DNA of 64,000 nt from the NCBI GenBank assembly GCA_024509875.1, contig JAMPIV010017823.1, forward strand, positions 233,501 through 297,500, read 5' to 3'. Below, one piece after another: positions 50,940 through 61,078 of this stretch; within the stretch, counting starts at the first letter, position 1; each line of letters starts with the position of its first letter. The notes beneath the pieces were generated by a model. The model saw only the letters and a list, made by a program, of their open reading frames with translations, was not told the DNA's origin and ran no database searches. The DNA is from Oreohelix idahoensis (Eukaryota > Mollusca > Gastropoda > Stylommatophora > Oreohelicidae). A program made the position numbers and the translations under genes.

Positions 50940-53121
50940 CACTGACTAACAAAAAAAAATTTTTTTTTTCTTTCTCTAACATTTCTATGTTTTTCTGGTC
51001 AATTTTAATGCGCTGTTTTTAAATCTGCAAACCGTTTTTCTCTATCAGCTCCGGATCTCTAGAAATACGCAATTGAAGTTTTTTAACAACTGCATACAGT
51101 ATTACAACATCATTTGTACAAGAAGTATAACAGTTATGTAGGCTTGAATTTCTTTGCAGTCGACTTTCGTCGGTGAATGGCATGTGGTACATCGCGATGA
51201 AGCATCCAACAATAATCGGCAAGCATGGTCATACTCCACCGTCCTTGATAACTTGACTCCATTACGGCGATATCTTGATGGAATCGTTCTCCATGTTCAT
51301 CGCTGACTTCGCCAAGGTTGTCAGGGAAAAAGTCAAGATGCGAATCGAGCAAATGGATTTTGAGGGACATGTTACAGCCCATAATTCTGTATGCATCTAT
51401 GCACTGCTTAACAATATGCACATAGTCGACAGATTTGTGATTTCCCAGAAAGTTATCGACGATCGATTTGAATGCCATCCATGCGCGAAGTTCACTACCA
51501 TGTAACAAGTTCTCGAATTGTTTGTCTGCAATAACTTTCCTAATCTGAGGTCCTACAAAGATACCTTCCTTTATCTTTGCATCGCTAATTTGCGGAAACT
51601 TTTCTCGAAGATAAGTGAAAGCTTTGCTCGTTTTATCTAACGCTTTTACGAAATTCTTCATGAGCCCCAACTTTATATGTAATGGTGGTAAAATGATGCT
51701 GTCTTTGTTAACTAATGGCTCGTGTATTACATTTTTATGCCCGAGCTGCATACGATCCCTGATAGGCCACACCTTTCTTGCATAATGTTCCTGTCTGTTG
51801 CGGCTGTCCCATTCACATAGGAAGCAACAAAATTTAGTATACCCAGTCTGCATGCCCGTGAGAATTGCAATGACCTTTAGGTCTCCACAAATCCGCCATT
51901 GGTAGTCATTGTACTTTATTTTTGCCAAAAGTATAGCCATATTGTCATAAGTTTCTTTCATATGAACAGAGTTGGCGACTGGAATTGATGAAAATAAATT
52001 TCCATTATACAATAACACGGCTTTTAGACTAGTCTTGGAAGAGTCGATGAAAAGTCGCCATTCGTTGACTATGTGCTCATGACCGAGGTGCACCATTAGA
52101 CCTTTTACATCTTTGCAATAGCAAATGTCATCATCCATCTCAAAGTATTGAACAAGTTCTCTGTGTCTATGACAAAATTTAGATATCGGAGTATTGGGCG
52201 CTAAAAGATTCCATTCTTTGAGTCGCGAACCGAGTAATTCCGCTTGTCCTTTGGTGAGAGCGAGATCACGTATTAGATCTGAAAGTTCTGAATGGTTAAT
52301 TAAGTGAACACCATCATTCACCGGTACATAATCCGAGTCAGAATTAGTTTCTAAAGCAGGTAAACTATCACTTTCTGATGGTTCATTCACGTCCAACGGA
52401 TATTGTTCTGGTGGAACTGGGATCGGACACGTGATTGGATCATGAGGCACTGGTTTCGAAACCGATTCAATATTTGGATAAACCACAGACTTTCTAGTTT
52501 TAAAAGTGAAACCATAGATATTTGTCAAGCAGAAGTAACAATCAGTAGCGTGATTTGTCGGTTCACGCCATATTACTGGCACTCCAAAAGGCATCGACTT
52601 ATGCTTCGGCGATTTTCGTAACCAACCTGCCAATGTATTTGCACAAGTCGAACAAACTGCATTTGGCTTCCAAGGTTTATTTGCATCATCAACTTTCGAA
52701 TCGAAATAAAGTTCATATGCTTTCTTTAGCAATGGTGTAAAGTTTTTCTGGTGAACACGATCGGTAAAATATCCGCACACGTAACAGAACAGATCAGCCG
52801 AATTTCTACAACTTCTAGAAGCCATATTTCACTCAGAATTATTTCAAAATACTGTAACTATTTGAAATATAACGTAACATATGTCATGCATCTTTTAGCA
52901 GTATAAAAAGTAGAATTATTTTGCATTTTATTAATTTTAAAAAGTTATATAGTAAAAATGAAACGGAGCAAATAACGGTTTCCCAAAAATATATTTATTC
53001 ACAAATATCTTAAGAACCCGACGTGATAGAGATAAACGGATTTCAAATTTGAAATCAGCGCAAGAAACTGACCTAAGAACACTTATTCTTATATAAGAAA
53101 GAAAAATGTTGTTTGTCAGTG
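50940..53121 (-). mobile_element. DNA transposon 1 (CACTG ends, TTA target duplication)
   Basis: The left end reads CACTGACTAACAA and the right end, inward, CACTGACAAACAA. Similarity continues imperfectly for about 95 bp on each side, including GGTCA, GCGCTG and TTTTTAAATCTG-like blocks. TTA flanks both ends (50937-50939, 53122-53124). It contains one intact minus-strand ORF (51134-52825) and about 200-300 bp of non-coding DNA at each side. Termini and a 3-bp target fit the CACTA/Mirage/Chapaev group, Chapaev-3 in particular, as far as I recall. Confidence 0.85.
51134..52825 (-). CDS. Putative D-D-E transposase of transposon 1 (563 aa)
   Basis: Single-exon frame from ATG 52825. Residues 14-61 hold CxxC...CxxC (C14, C17, C58, C61), a ZAD-like zinc cluster suited to DNA binding; a further CYFC is at 96-99. 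After an acidic, variable linker (130-175) comes the conserved core: LFIDSSKTSLKAVLL (D261), CGDLKVIAILTG (D315), CCFLCEWD (C334xxC337), LPPLHIKLGLMKNFVKA (380-396), then VSDEHGERFHQDI (E510/E513, H511x4H516) and MLADYCW. D261, D315 and the Glu in SDEHGE are candidate catalytic residues; the CxxC and HxxxxH between and around them recall zinc motifs in several cut-and-paste transposases. The C-terminus is basic (HRRKSTAKKFK), a possible nuclear signal. About 60% identical in the core to the protein at 61079. Proteins with SDEHGERFHQDI are, from memory, numerous and unnamed in invertebrates. Confidence 0.8.
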   Translation of the reverse strand: MASRSCRNSADLFCYVCGYFTDRVHQKNFTPLLKKAYELYFDSKVDDANKPWKPNAVCSTCANTLAGWLRKSPKHKSMPFGVPVIWREPTNHATDCYFCLTNIYGFTFKTRKSVVYPNIESVSKPVPHDPITCPIPVPPEQYPLDVNEPSESDSLPALETNSDSDYVPVNDGVHLINHSELSDLIRDLALTKGQAELLGSRLKEWNLLAPNTPISKFCHRHRELVQYFEMDDDICYCKDVKGLMVHLGHEHIVNEWRLFIDSSKTSLKAVLLYNGNLFSSIPVANSVHMKETYDNMAILLAKIKYNDYQWRICGDLKVIAILTGMQTGYTKFCCFLCEWDSRNRQEHYARKVWPIRDRMQLGHKNVIHEPLVNKDSIILPPLHIKLGLMKNFVKALDKTSKAFTYLREKFPQISDAKIKEGIFVGPQIRKVIADKQFENLLHGSELRAWMAFKSIVDNFLGNHKSVDYVHIVKQCIDAYRIMGCNMSLKIHLLDSHLDFFPDNLGEVSDEHGERFHQDIAVMESSYQGRWSMTMLADYCWMLHRDVPHAIHRRKSTAKKFKPT

Positions 53122-53124
53122 TTA

Positions 53125-53598
53125 TTTGTTGCTGTGCCTTAGTTACAAGCCCACATTTGACACATATACTGTTAATTGCAGCAATAGCCAGATTAGATAT
53201 AGCAATTAATGTTTGTGCAAAGACACAACACTATGTTCCTATATATTCTAACTTCCCCAGAGCAGTACTACAATCATTTTTCATTTGTAATTTTTTTTTA
53301 CATACACGCTTTCCACTGTTTTTGTTCAATATGAAAGACAAAATGTTATGTCTATTAGTTTAACAAATGAGCATTGTTCTGGCAAAGCTTTCACCAGCTT
53401 AAAAATTTTCAAAAATGAGCAGTAGATAATAACTAATAAACAAACAAGGGAAAATATCTAAACAAACCTTGCAGAAGATTATTTCATCAAGTATCGGAAT
53501 TCTGGATGCAGCTAAGGAAGTCTTTTGAAATATCCCCTGAAAGCTATGTAGCAAAATCACCTAGCAAATGATTTTCAACTAAAGCAGTTATTTCAGAA
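53125..53598. other. Intergenic AT-rich DNA, nothing recognised
   Basis: Between transposon 1 and a LINE-B insertion. No supported gene. Confidence 0.5.
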
Positions 53599-53610
53599 TT
53601 AATTATTACT

Positions 53611-54100
53611 TACTTACTTACTTACTTAGTCATTCCCCTTCTACCGTGAGGTGTAGAGGTTTGGAAGAGAGAGCGCCAGACTATCCTATCGGCTGTCTTC
53701 CTCCTGGCCTGGTTCCATTCTAGTCCTCGGTCCTTCAAAGATTGTTTAATGTTGTCCTCCCAGCGGACTCTGGGTCATCCTCGGGGTCTGGATCCTTGTT
53801 TCCTATGCTTGTCGTGGTATCCGATCTTCTCCCATTCTGCAGACATGGCCAAACCATCTTAATTGGGACTGTTCTACTTGGGTCTGCAGGGGGTAGGATT
53901 TAAGGCCTTGACGTATCGTCTGGTTGCGTACCATGTCTCTTCTTGTTACTTCAACCACCTTCCTCAGATACCTCATTTCTGAGGTTTGGATCTGGCTTTT
54001 ATGGGTTGTAGTCATTGCCCATGACTTGCATCCATATGTCAAGACTGGGACATAGGTGGAGCGGTATACAGCCATCTTCGTTTTCTTGCCAACCTCTCTC
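53611..54100 (-). mobile_element. LINE-B copy, 490 bp, with 12-bp target duplication
   Basis: Flanked by ttaattattact at 53599-53610 and 54101-54112. Minus-strand coding end reads [20 protein letters not shown] and [20 protein letters not shown]. 5'-truncated; very similar to the 36626 copy. Confidence 0.93.
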
Positions 54101-54168
54101 TTAATTATTACTGCAGTACTAATTATCTGTAACAATATTTTCCTTGAATTATATAAAGTAACCAATGT

Positions 54169-54445
54169 TTTTTTTTTTTTTTTTCTTAACCAGCGGTACA
54201 TGAGCTTTCAGCCCTTCGGCCCAATGACATGTCATTGTGAGGCTGGGGAACCTGAGGACTTTCCTTCCAACCCGGTCAGGAGCTTCGCTCCTTCCCATCC
54301 ACAGAGGGTTTATCACAGGAGCCGTTCAGGTTATTCAGTCAAATTTCCGGTCGTAAACATTCCTTCAAACGCTGACGCCCGGGTTTGAACCATGAACACC
54401 TGGTCGCCAGTACAATGCCGTAGCCATTACACCAGCGCGGCTCCC
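54169..54445 (-). mobile_element. tRNA-derived SINE S4 with 9-bp target duplication
   Basis: On the minus strand it starts ggagccgcgctggtgtaatg with a B box (ggttcaaaccc) and ends in poly(A), seen as T16 on the plus strand. Flanked by aaccaatgt at 54160-54168 and 54446-54454. Confidence 0.9.
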
Positions 54446-54454
54446 AACCAATGT

Positions 54455-55104
54455 CTTTTAAAAGTTTGATTGAAAAGCCACTTCCTGTTTTTAAATTATT
54501 ATTTCTTCACTCCTGATCAATTAATTTATCTGAAACAAATGTCAAAATGAAGACGGTTAACTGCCATTTTGTTGAGTAAAATATAATTTCATATTAACAT
54601 TACAGCTGAACATGAAATCCTTTTTTGTTCTACATGTGAATTCATAGCAGGCAGCAATTTTTGCTGTCTCTTGTAACATCAGTTAATTGGCCATTTTAGA
54701 TTTGACTTTGTTTTTGGGGATGAATAAAAAAAATTAAAAGTAATTGTCAAATGACAGTTATTGCTCATTGTCCTGACACTTGTTTCATGTATATCCAGTG
54801 GATACAAGTTACGATATACAAATTTAAAAATAGGAAATGACATTTTAGCCACTCCGTAGGCTACTGGTACTTACTATCCAGACAGTAGGCTACTGGTACT
54901 TATTAGCCAGACATCTCGGATGTTTTAACGAATTAACTAAACTGCGTGATAATTTTAAAGGAGCATTTTTTAATTTTACATCATTGTTCTTGAAAAGCAG
55001 ATAGTATAATTCAAAACTTGGGCACTTATTTGTATAAGAAAAACATGTCTCATTAAATCGCCATTAACACGTTTAGCCGGTTTTTTTTTAAATAGAGTAT
55101 GATC
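54455..55104. other. Intergenic AT-rich DNA
   Basis: Only a short direct duplication (ggctactggtacttactatc type, 54853-54908) stands out. Confidence 0.5.
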
Positions 55105-55250
55105 TTAACTCTTTGACTCTGCAATTTTTGTCCACCCTGTGCCGTAATTTTAGTTCATGATAGACTAAAAACAACGCTCAGAGCATTGTTTTGACACGGG
55201 TGTCAAATCTGACCAATGCTCTGAGCATTGTTCCGGAGTCAAAGAGTTAA
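55105..55250. mobile_element. piggyBac-type MITE (146 bp with TTAA targets)
   Basis: TTAA at 55105-55108 and 55247-55250 brackets inverted ends CTCTTTGACTC and GAGTCAAAGAG (11 bp, perfect). An internal hairpin (aatgctctgagcatt) lies near 55215. TTAA targeting and this size fit a non-autonomous piggyBac element. Confidence 0.88.
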
Positions 55251-56194
55251 TTAGTATTTGTTTATTTTATAGTAACATATTCCTTACTCACATTCATGGC
55301 ATTTGACTTGACTCTGATATTGTATTTGTAAATAGCTTAAATATTCTCTTTTTTTATTCCACTTAAGTGTGGCATTCACATAATGTGCCTTATATTTGTA
55401 TAAAACAATAACTATATTATTGACTGATGTTTTTTAAATATGATTTAGGATCTTTAAGTCTGTATGATATTATGGTTTATAAAATGTTTCAAGGTTTGTT
55501 TGTGAGGACAGGAAGAAGAACATATGAATGATTCAGTTTTGTTTCATCTCTTTCTTTTTAAACTTGAAGTTACATTTTACCTTTTTTAATTTAAATGTGT
55601 GGATTGCCGGGAAAAGATTTGAAAATAGAATAAAGGTTTACCTTTTTTAATTAAAATGTGTGGATTGGTGGGGAAGAATTTGAAAATAATATAGTTTTTT
55701 TTTTTTTTGTGTGTGGTCAAAATGAGATAAGAATAATTAAGTCAACATTCTTTGTCAATGTCTTTTTCTTTTCTTTTTTTATCAATCTGAAGTTTAAGAA
55801 TGCTTACAATTTTGTGTATTCTTTATATTTGTATACCAGTATATTTGAACATAAGAAAAAAAGGAGTAATTATAATGAGCCTATTTTATTTTTGATGTAG
55901 GAAAATTGAGTCTTGGTTAGTTAGCTAACAAATTAAATCATTATAGGCTAGAGGAGGTTTATCAGAAGAATGACTGCAAAGATGACGTTTGAACATGTTT
56001 GAATTAAATTAATGAAAAGAAACTTAATTGCACAAGGAAGAAGACAATCACACTTCAATAGATTTATGATGAGCGTAATAGCTCTTAATATTGAAAAATT
56101 GTAACAACAACAAAATCTGTGTCAAACGAAACAGGAATTCAGAGATAATAATGAATATACTGATATTAAAAACCTTGTTTAGTTCCAGGGGTCT
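55251..56194. other. Intergenic AT-rich DNA with a ~62-bp tandem duplication
   Basis: 55575-55690 holds two copies of a segment with aatttaaatgtgtggattg. No gene seen. Confidence 0.55.
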
Positions 56195-56455
56195 CTAAAG
56201 TCCAGGGGTCTCTAAAGTCCAGGGGTCTCTAAAGAGACAAAGAAAGATTAGACTGCTGCACCCTCAGACATGTTGTACAAGGCGACTAATTTGAGGTTTT
56301 GCATGGGGCTGGCAACCTCATCATATAAAACAAATGTCTGCAGAAACCAACGCTGCAAGAGCATGTGACTACTTATTGTGGGCTTACTGCAAGGAGACCA
56401 GCTGTAGTGATGGCCTCATGCTCTGTAAGAAGCACAAATGAGAATAATAATGATG
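56195..56455 (+). repeat. Family M dispersed repeat, full-length type
   Basis: From gtccaggggtctctaaagag (its first 18 bases tandemly repeated three times at 56181-56233) to an AATAATGATGG tail. Holds the single-copy ancestor of the 26-bp array unit. Confidence 0.85.
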
Positions 56456-56990
56456 GTGATATTAGAGAAGGCACCTGTTCCTGGACAAAACTGTTGGAGA
56501 CACCAATAACCTCAAGCTTCGTTGGAGACACCAATAACCTCAAGCTGATCAGTACCTTATTTAGCTTATTTAAACATTCAAGTTGATGTTTGAAAGTGCA
56601 TGAAGAAGAAAAAAAAAGAAGCCATCAACAAATTTTGATGGATGTTATCACAAGACTAAGATTTGTAAAGAAACATTTGCATGTGGCACTTGGCAGAGCA
56701 CTTCTTCACAATGTTTGTGAAAGCATTGCTGCTAGACTATCTATGTGTAATCATTTTCAATACGTATTGGAGTTCTTTCTCCATGTGCACCACATATCAG
56801 GGACCATGAAAACAGAACAGAAAACATCTTGTTTCATGACAATATTTGCAGACCATGAAAACATTTGAAGTATGTATACAATATATCAGAGACCATGAAA
56901 TCAGAAAACATCTCGTTTCAGGACAGCATTTGCAAATCATGAAAACATTTGAATTTGTCTGCACCTTTACCTGACAACACAATAAAAGTC
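56456..56990. repeat. Short tandem duplications
   Basis: 56493-56545 is a duplicated segment (ttggagacaccaataacctc + aagct). 56800-56950 is a duplicated segment of about 78 bp (agaccatgaaa...gaaaacatttgaa). Confidence 0.7.
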
Positions 56991-57504
56991 AAATCTTGTG
57001 CACTCAACAGTGTGTCTGATGCTCTTGTGCAAGGATCTTTGATCTCATGCTTATCATGAATGCAGTACTTGAAGTGTTAATTATTTTATATGCCTGTATG
57101 TACATAATATGAATATTTTTGTGCTGTACTTTTAAATGCTTGTAATTTATTTATGTTTTCTCTCATACATTGCATTATTTTGATAACCAGTCTTGAAAAA
57201 AACCACAAATTAGATCTGATGCACATTTGAAAAAAAAACCTTACATTAATTTAGCCAGTGCATTATTTTAGTTTTAGTCATACATAGTCACTTTTACTTT
57301 AATTTCTTCCTCTAATTTTTCAGTTTTGTAATTTTAAAATTTTGTGGCACTTGTGCATTCTTCTGTCAGGCCACATACCCACGTGATATTCAGACGTTTT
57401 TTGCTTGCTTGTGAGCATGTTAATCATCTGCCTAAATTTGGTCCTGCATGTTACTTGTTTAGTGGATGCTTGACAAATCTTTTCTTCTTGCAGACATAAA
57501 TTTA

Positions 57505-57935
57505 ATTCTGCAACGCAACTGCAAAATAAAGGTAATGTATGTATTTTATAACAGCAGTGCAACATACATTGTGATTTCTGCAATAGTAGAACAGCAGCAT
57601 AAATATGTTGCTAATGTACTAATTAAATGCAATATAAATTATCTTAATTTTCAACAGAATGCAACATAAATTGTTCTGTATTCTTATATGCAACACAAAT
57701 GCTATGTAGATGTGCAAAATAAATATGCTGTATTCATAAGCAGAAATGTAAAATGTGATGTATTATGTAATAGAAATGAAAAATAAATTACATTCTATAG
57801 CAGAAATGCAACTTAAACTGTTTATATATACTATATCAGAATCGCAACTAAATTATTTGTATACTTTAGCAGAAATGCAACATAACTTGCCTATATTCTG
57901 TAAAATTATTGCAGCACAAATGGGCTGTATATAGG
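57505..57935. repeat. Degenerate ~40-bp tandem repeat
   Basis: Diverged units around agcagaaatgcaacataaat and a tgtattcta part, about ten in number. Confidence 0.7.
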
Positions 57936-59339
57936 TCAATAACATTTTTCTTCATACGAGTTTTATTTTATGCAATGTATATGCTATACAAAGTAATATA
58001 ATGTTTGTTTAATCTAGTCACTTCCTAATTTCAGGGTAGTACCCCCACATGTCATTGCCAGCTTGCAAGTTAGACATGAGAGAAAACCCCACAAAATCAT
58101 TGGCTTATTGGCAGGCATGTACCACAAAACACTCCCAGTAACTTTAAACTTAATAGAAAATGTAAAAATTGTGATGGTTTTCCAAAACTAACAGGAAAAA
58201 TCAACATTTTTAAATATTTTGCCACTTTCATAAAATTACATTTTTGTGTGTGTTATGAACCATACATGCTAAGTAGATCACTTCAAACAATTCTTTTTTA
58301 AACTACATTTAAGCACAAATGATCAGCAAGAACCATGCCAGCCAGATTTTTCAGTTTAATGTTTCCATTTATTGTTTCAGTCATTTCTTAAAACATAAAT
58401 CCAAATTTTATTGGCCTACTTTTCATAGTACTTTTTACTAGATTCTGGCATTTCTTATGCCAGTTTTTAGTACCTTGAAGACCAAAATAAAGACTGATTT
58501 TGTGGAGCTTTTTCCATGATACAAATTGTACAGCTGCACATTAGTATAATGTATTTGTTGTTGTAAAGTGAGTAGCCTTTCTGGTAGCATACAATTTTGA
58601 ATTATGTATCGTTTACTCAGCTCTTCTAATTTTCATTTATTTTGATTTTTTGAATCTATGATATTCATGTTTGAAAATCACTTGAATCTCTACTCATTTA
58701 AAAATGCATTTCAGAAAGAAAGAAATATTCAGGCAAACTGTGTTCTTGTACTGAAATGTTTTTCTAAAACATACCCCATACTGCTGAGCTTCTGAGTAAA
58801 TATATTTTTAGCATGGCTGGCTTTTAGCAGTGAAAAATTTATATTATTACAAGAATATCTTTTGATGTTATCACTAGATCACATTTTCTGTTGAGAATGT
58901 CATGACATCTGAGAAAGATCTGAGTGTATCAAGCAGCTTCTTACATTGTCATTATTTATTATTATTGTTTGTAATGTTATTAGTACAATCTGCTGCCTGA
59001 GTATATGACTTCTTTTTTTATTTGTGTATTTGTGAAAAAAAGTGACTTGCTCCATTATGTATATCTCAAAACCCTGTAGTGTTCTCTAAGCTTCAAGCCG
59101 CCTAGTAGACTCAGTACCGCAACCATTTTGTGTACAAACCCTGGTATTTTAAAATTTGTGACAGAAATTACAGTTGCCATGGGTGAAAGGAAAATTTTGT
59201 TTATTCTTTTTTTTTTCTTTTAGCACCATTTTGGCCTTTAAGTGTACTCTCCACACCTCCCGAATCTGATTTCTTTGTAGCCCTTCTGATTTCTGTATTA
59301 CCTTATTTTTTGTTTATATTTACTTCGCTCTTCATTCTT
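57936..59339. other. Intergenic AT-rich DNA, nothing recognised
   Basis: No supported gene or repeat family. Confidence 0.5.
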
Positions 59340-59445
59340 TTACTTTTGTAGTTTCAGAACAATGACTGCCTTGCACTGTTATAGCTTCTTCACTATGTAT
59401 ATCCTATTCTTTTCCTAAATTATCTGATATCCACCTCTTTGATGC
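59340..59445 (-). mobile_element. LINE-A remnant
   Basis: agaacaatgactgccttgca and following bases resemble the plus-strand image of the LINE-A 3' region; strongly diverged. Confidence 0.4.
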
Positions 59446-59839
59446 TTATTTGTTTTGTAAATACATGTCTATATGCACCTGTTTCATTGTTTATCTGCCC
59501 TATTGTTAAGTGTTCTTCTGCTGTCACTTTTTCTGCCCTGGAATTCATTTTATTGTTTGGTTCTTTCCCTGTGATCCACAGAGGTGATTTCAGCAAAATT
59601 TTGTTGTTTTGTAGGAAGTAAACAATCTTTGAATCTGTATTTCCAAATCTAATAGTCACACAGCCTTCGCTGTAGTTACTGAGAGGAATTCCTTTCACAT
59701 ACTTCAACATTGTTTTCAAGTTTAGCGTGTGTTGTCTTTTGTTTTCATGTGAAACTTAATTACCGAGAGATGAGTTTGACTGTATATATAACTTTCCTAT
59801 GCAATAAACATTCTGACTGCATCTAATATTTGTTGCTTT

Positions 59840-60135
59840 CATTACCGGTATGTGTGATGTTCTAAACCTTGAAATCATCTTTGATGCTTTCATTATCTGT
59901 GAAGCGCTGTCTGCTGTCATTACATTTGATATGCTATCTTCTGTTCTCATCCATATTTGCTGTCCACTACCCCCACATGTGATGCACAGTGCAGCATTGT
60001 CTTTCTTCAACATGTGTGGTGTACTGTCTTCTTTTGTCATCTGTGACGTGCTGTCTCCTGTGATTATTTATGCAATAGTTATATCTCCTCATCTGTATGA
60101 TGTCTGCTGTCGTCACATACGATATCTTTTTTTAT
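59840..60135. repeat. Degenerate tandem repeat
   Basis: Diverged units of about 30 bp around gtgatgtgctgtcttctgtc and attat. Confidence 0.55.
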
Positions 60136-60728
60136 TTAACCATCTTAGGTACACAGCCTACTTAGTTCTGTGTGTTAATTCAATCTATGCATAAGTTTTC
60201 TTACTTAATCATGTCAGGTATTCTGCATAGTTTGTTATGTGTTAACTCAGTCTATACCTACTAAGTCTAACTAACATGTTAATCTGTATCCTGTCTTCAC
60301 TTGAATTCTCTGTTATGCTGGGAAATTCTTCTTTTTCGTCTTTTCCCTTCTGGCTCCTTATGGAGCATGAAGTCTGCGCAGTAGTTGGTTCCATGTTGGG
60401 ACAAAAATTATATCAAATGAATGATCTTGCTGAACAGAGAACTATTTGTGAACCGTGGGCTAACAAATATCAGATCACTTTGTAGCATCAAGAACCCTAC
60501 CTTAGATCAGTACAGATTACACTAGTCAACAAATTTTCAAAAGTTATTTGTACCAGAAATTAAATATACCATTTCTTATTGATTTTGACATGCTGATTTC
60601 AAATATCATAATGAAATTCACCAATTGGCTCTGGTTTTTTTTTTTTAAATTATGAATTTACATTACATTAATACAAATAATGTATGCTTGTTTAATTCTC
60701 TGGGGTGAACAGCTAGTCTTTCTACTTT

Positions 60729-60935
60729 CTTCTTCTTCTTCCGTCCTTAGCCAACGACCGGCAAAGCAGTCAGTGGCCATTACGCCTAGTGGCGTCTTAA
60801 GGGCAACAGCGAATAGATTTTCTCTGCCGTTGTTCCCATCATGCCTAATGGCGTCTTTAGGGCAACGACAAATCAATCCGTTTGCCGTTGTTTCCGTAAT
60901 CAAAGTGACTGGCAAACGGGTGATCAGCCCGTTGG
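60729..60935 (-). mobile_element. (GAA)-tailed SINE with 13-bp target duplication
   Basis: Flanked by gtctttctacttt at 60716-60728 and 60936-60948. On the minus strand it starts ccaacgggctgatcacccgt and ends in GAAGAAGAAG. A diverged fragment is at about 6926-7005. It postdates transposon 2. Confidence 0.88.
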
Positions 60936-61078
60936 GTCTTTCTACTTTAGCATTATAAAAATTGTGGTTGCATACTCAATTAATTGATATTTCAACATAA
61001 AATAATAGAAAAAATAAAAACATTATTTAAAGTTCACATATCATGTTTTAAAAAGGCACATTTGTACCCATTCCGTCA

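Noticed and set aside
51275..51505. Plus-strand frames within the two transposase ORFs
   Set aside because: Antisense shadows of long conserved minus-strand ORFs.
53106..53363. 85-codon open frame starting at 53106
   Set aside because: It begins within the inverted end of transposon 1 and continues in AT-rich flank; no coding features.
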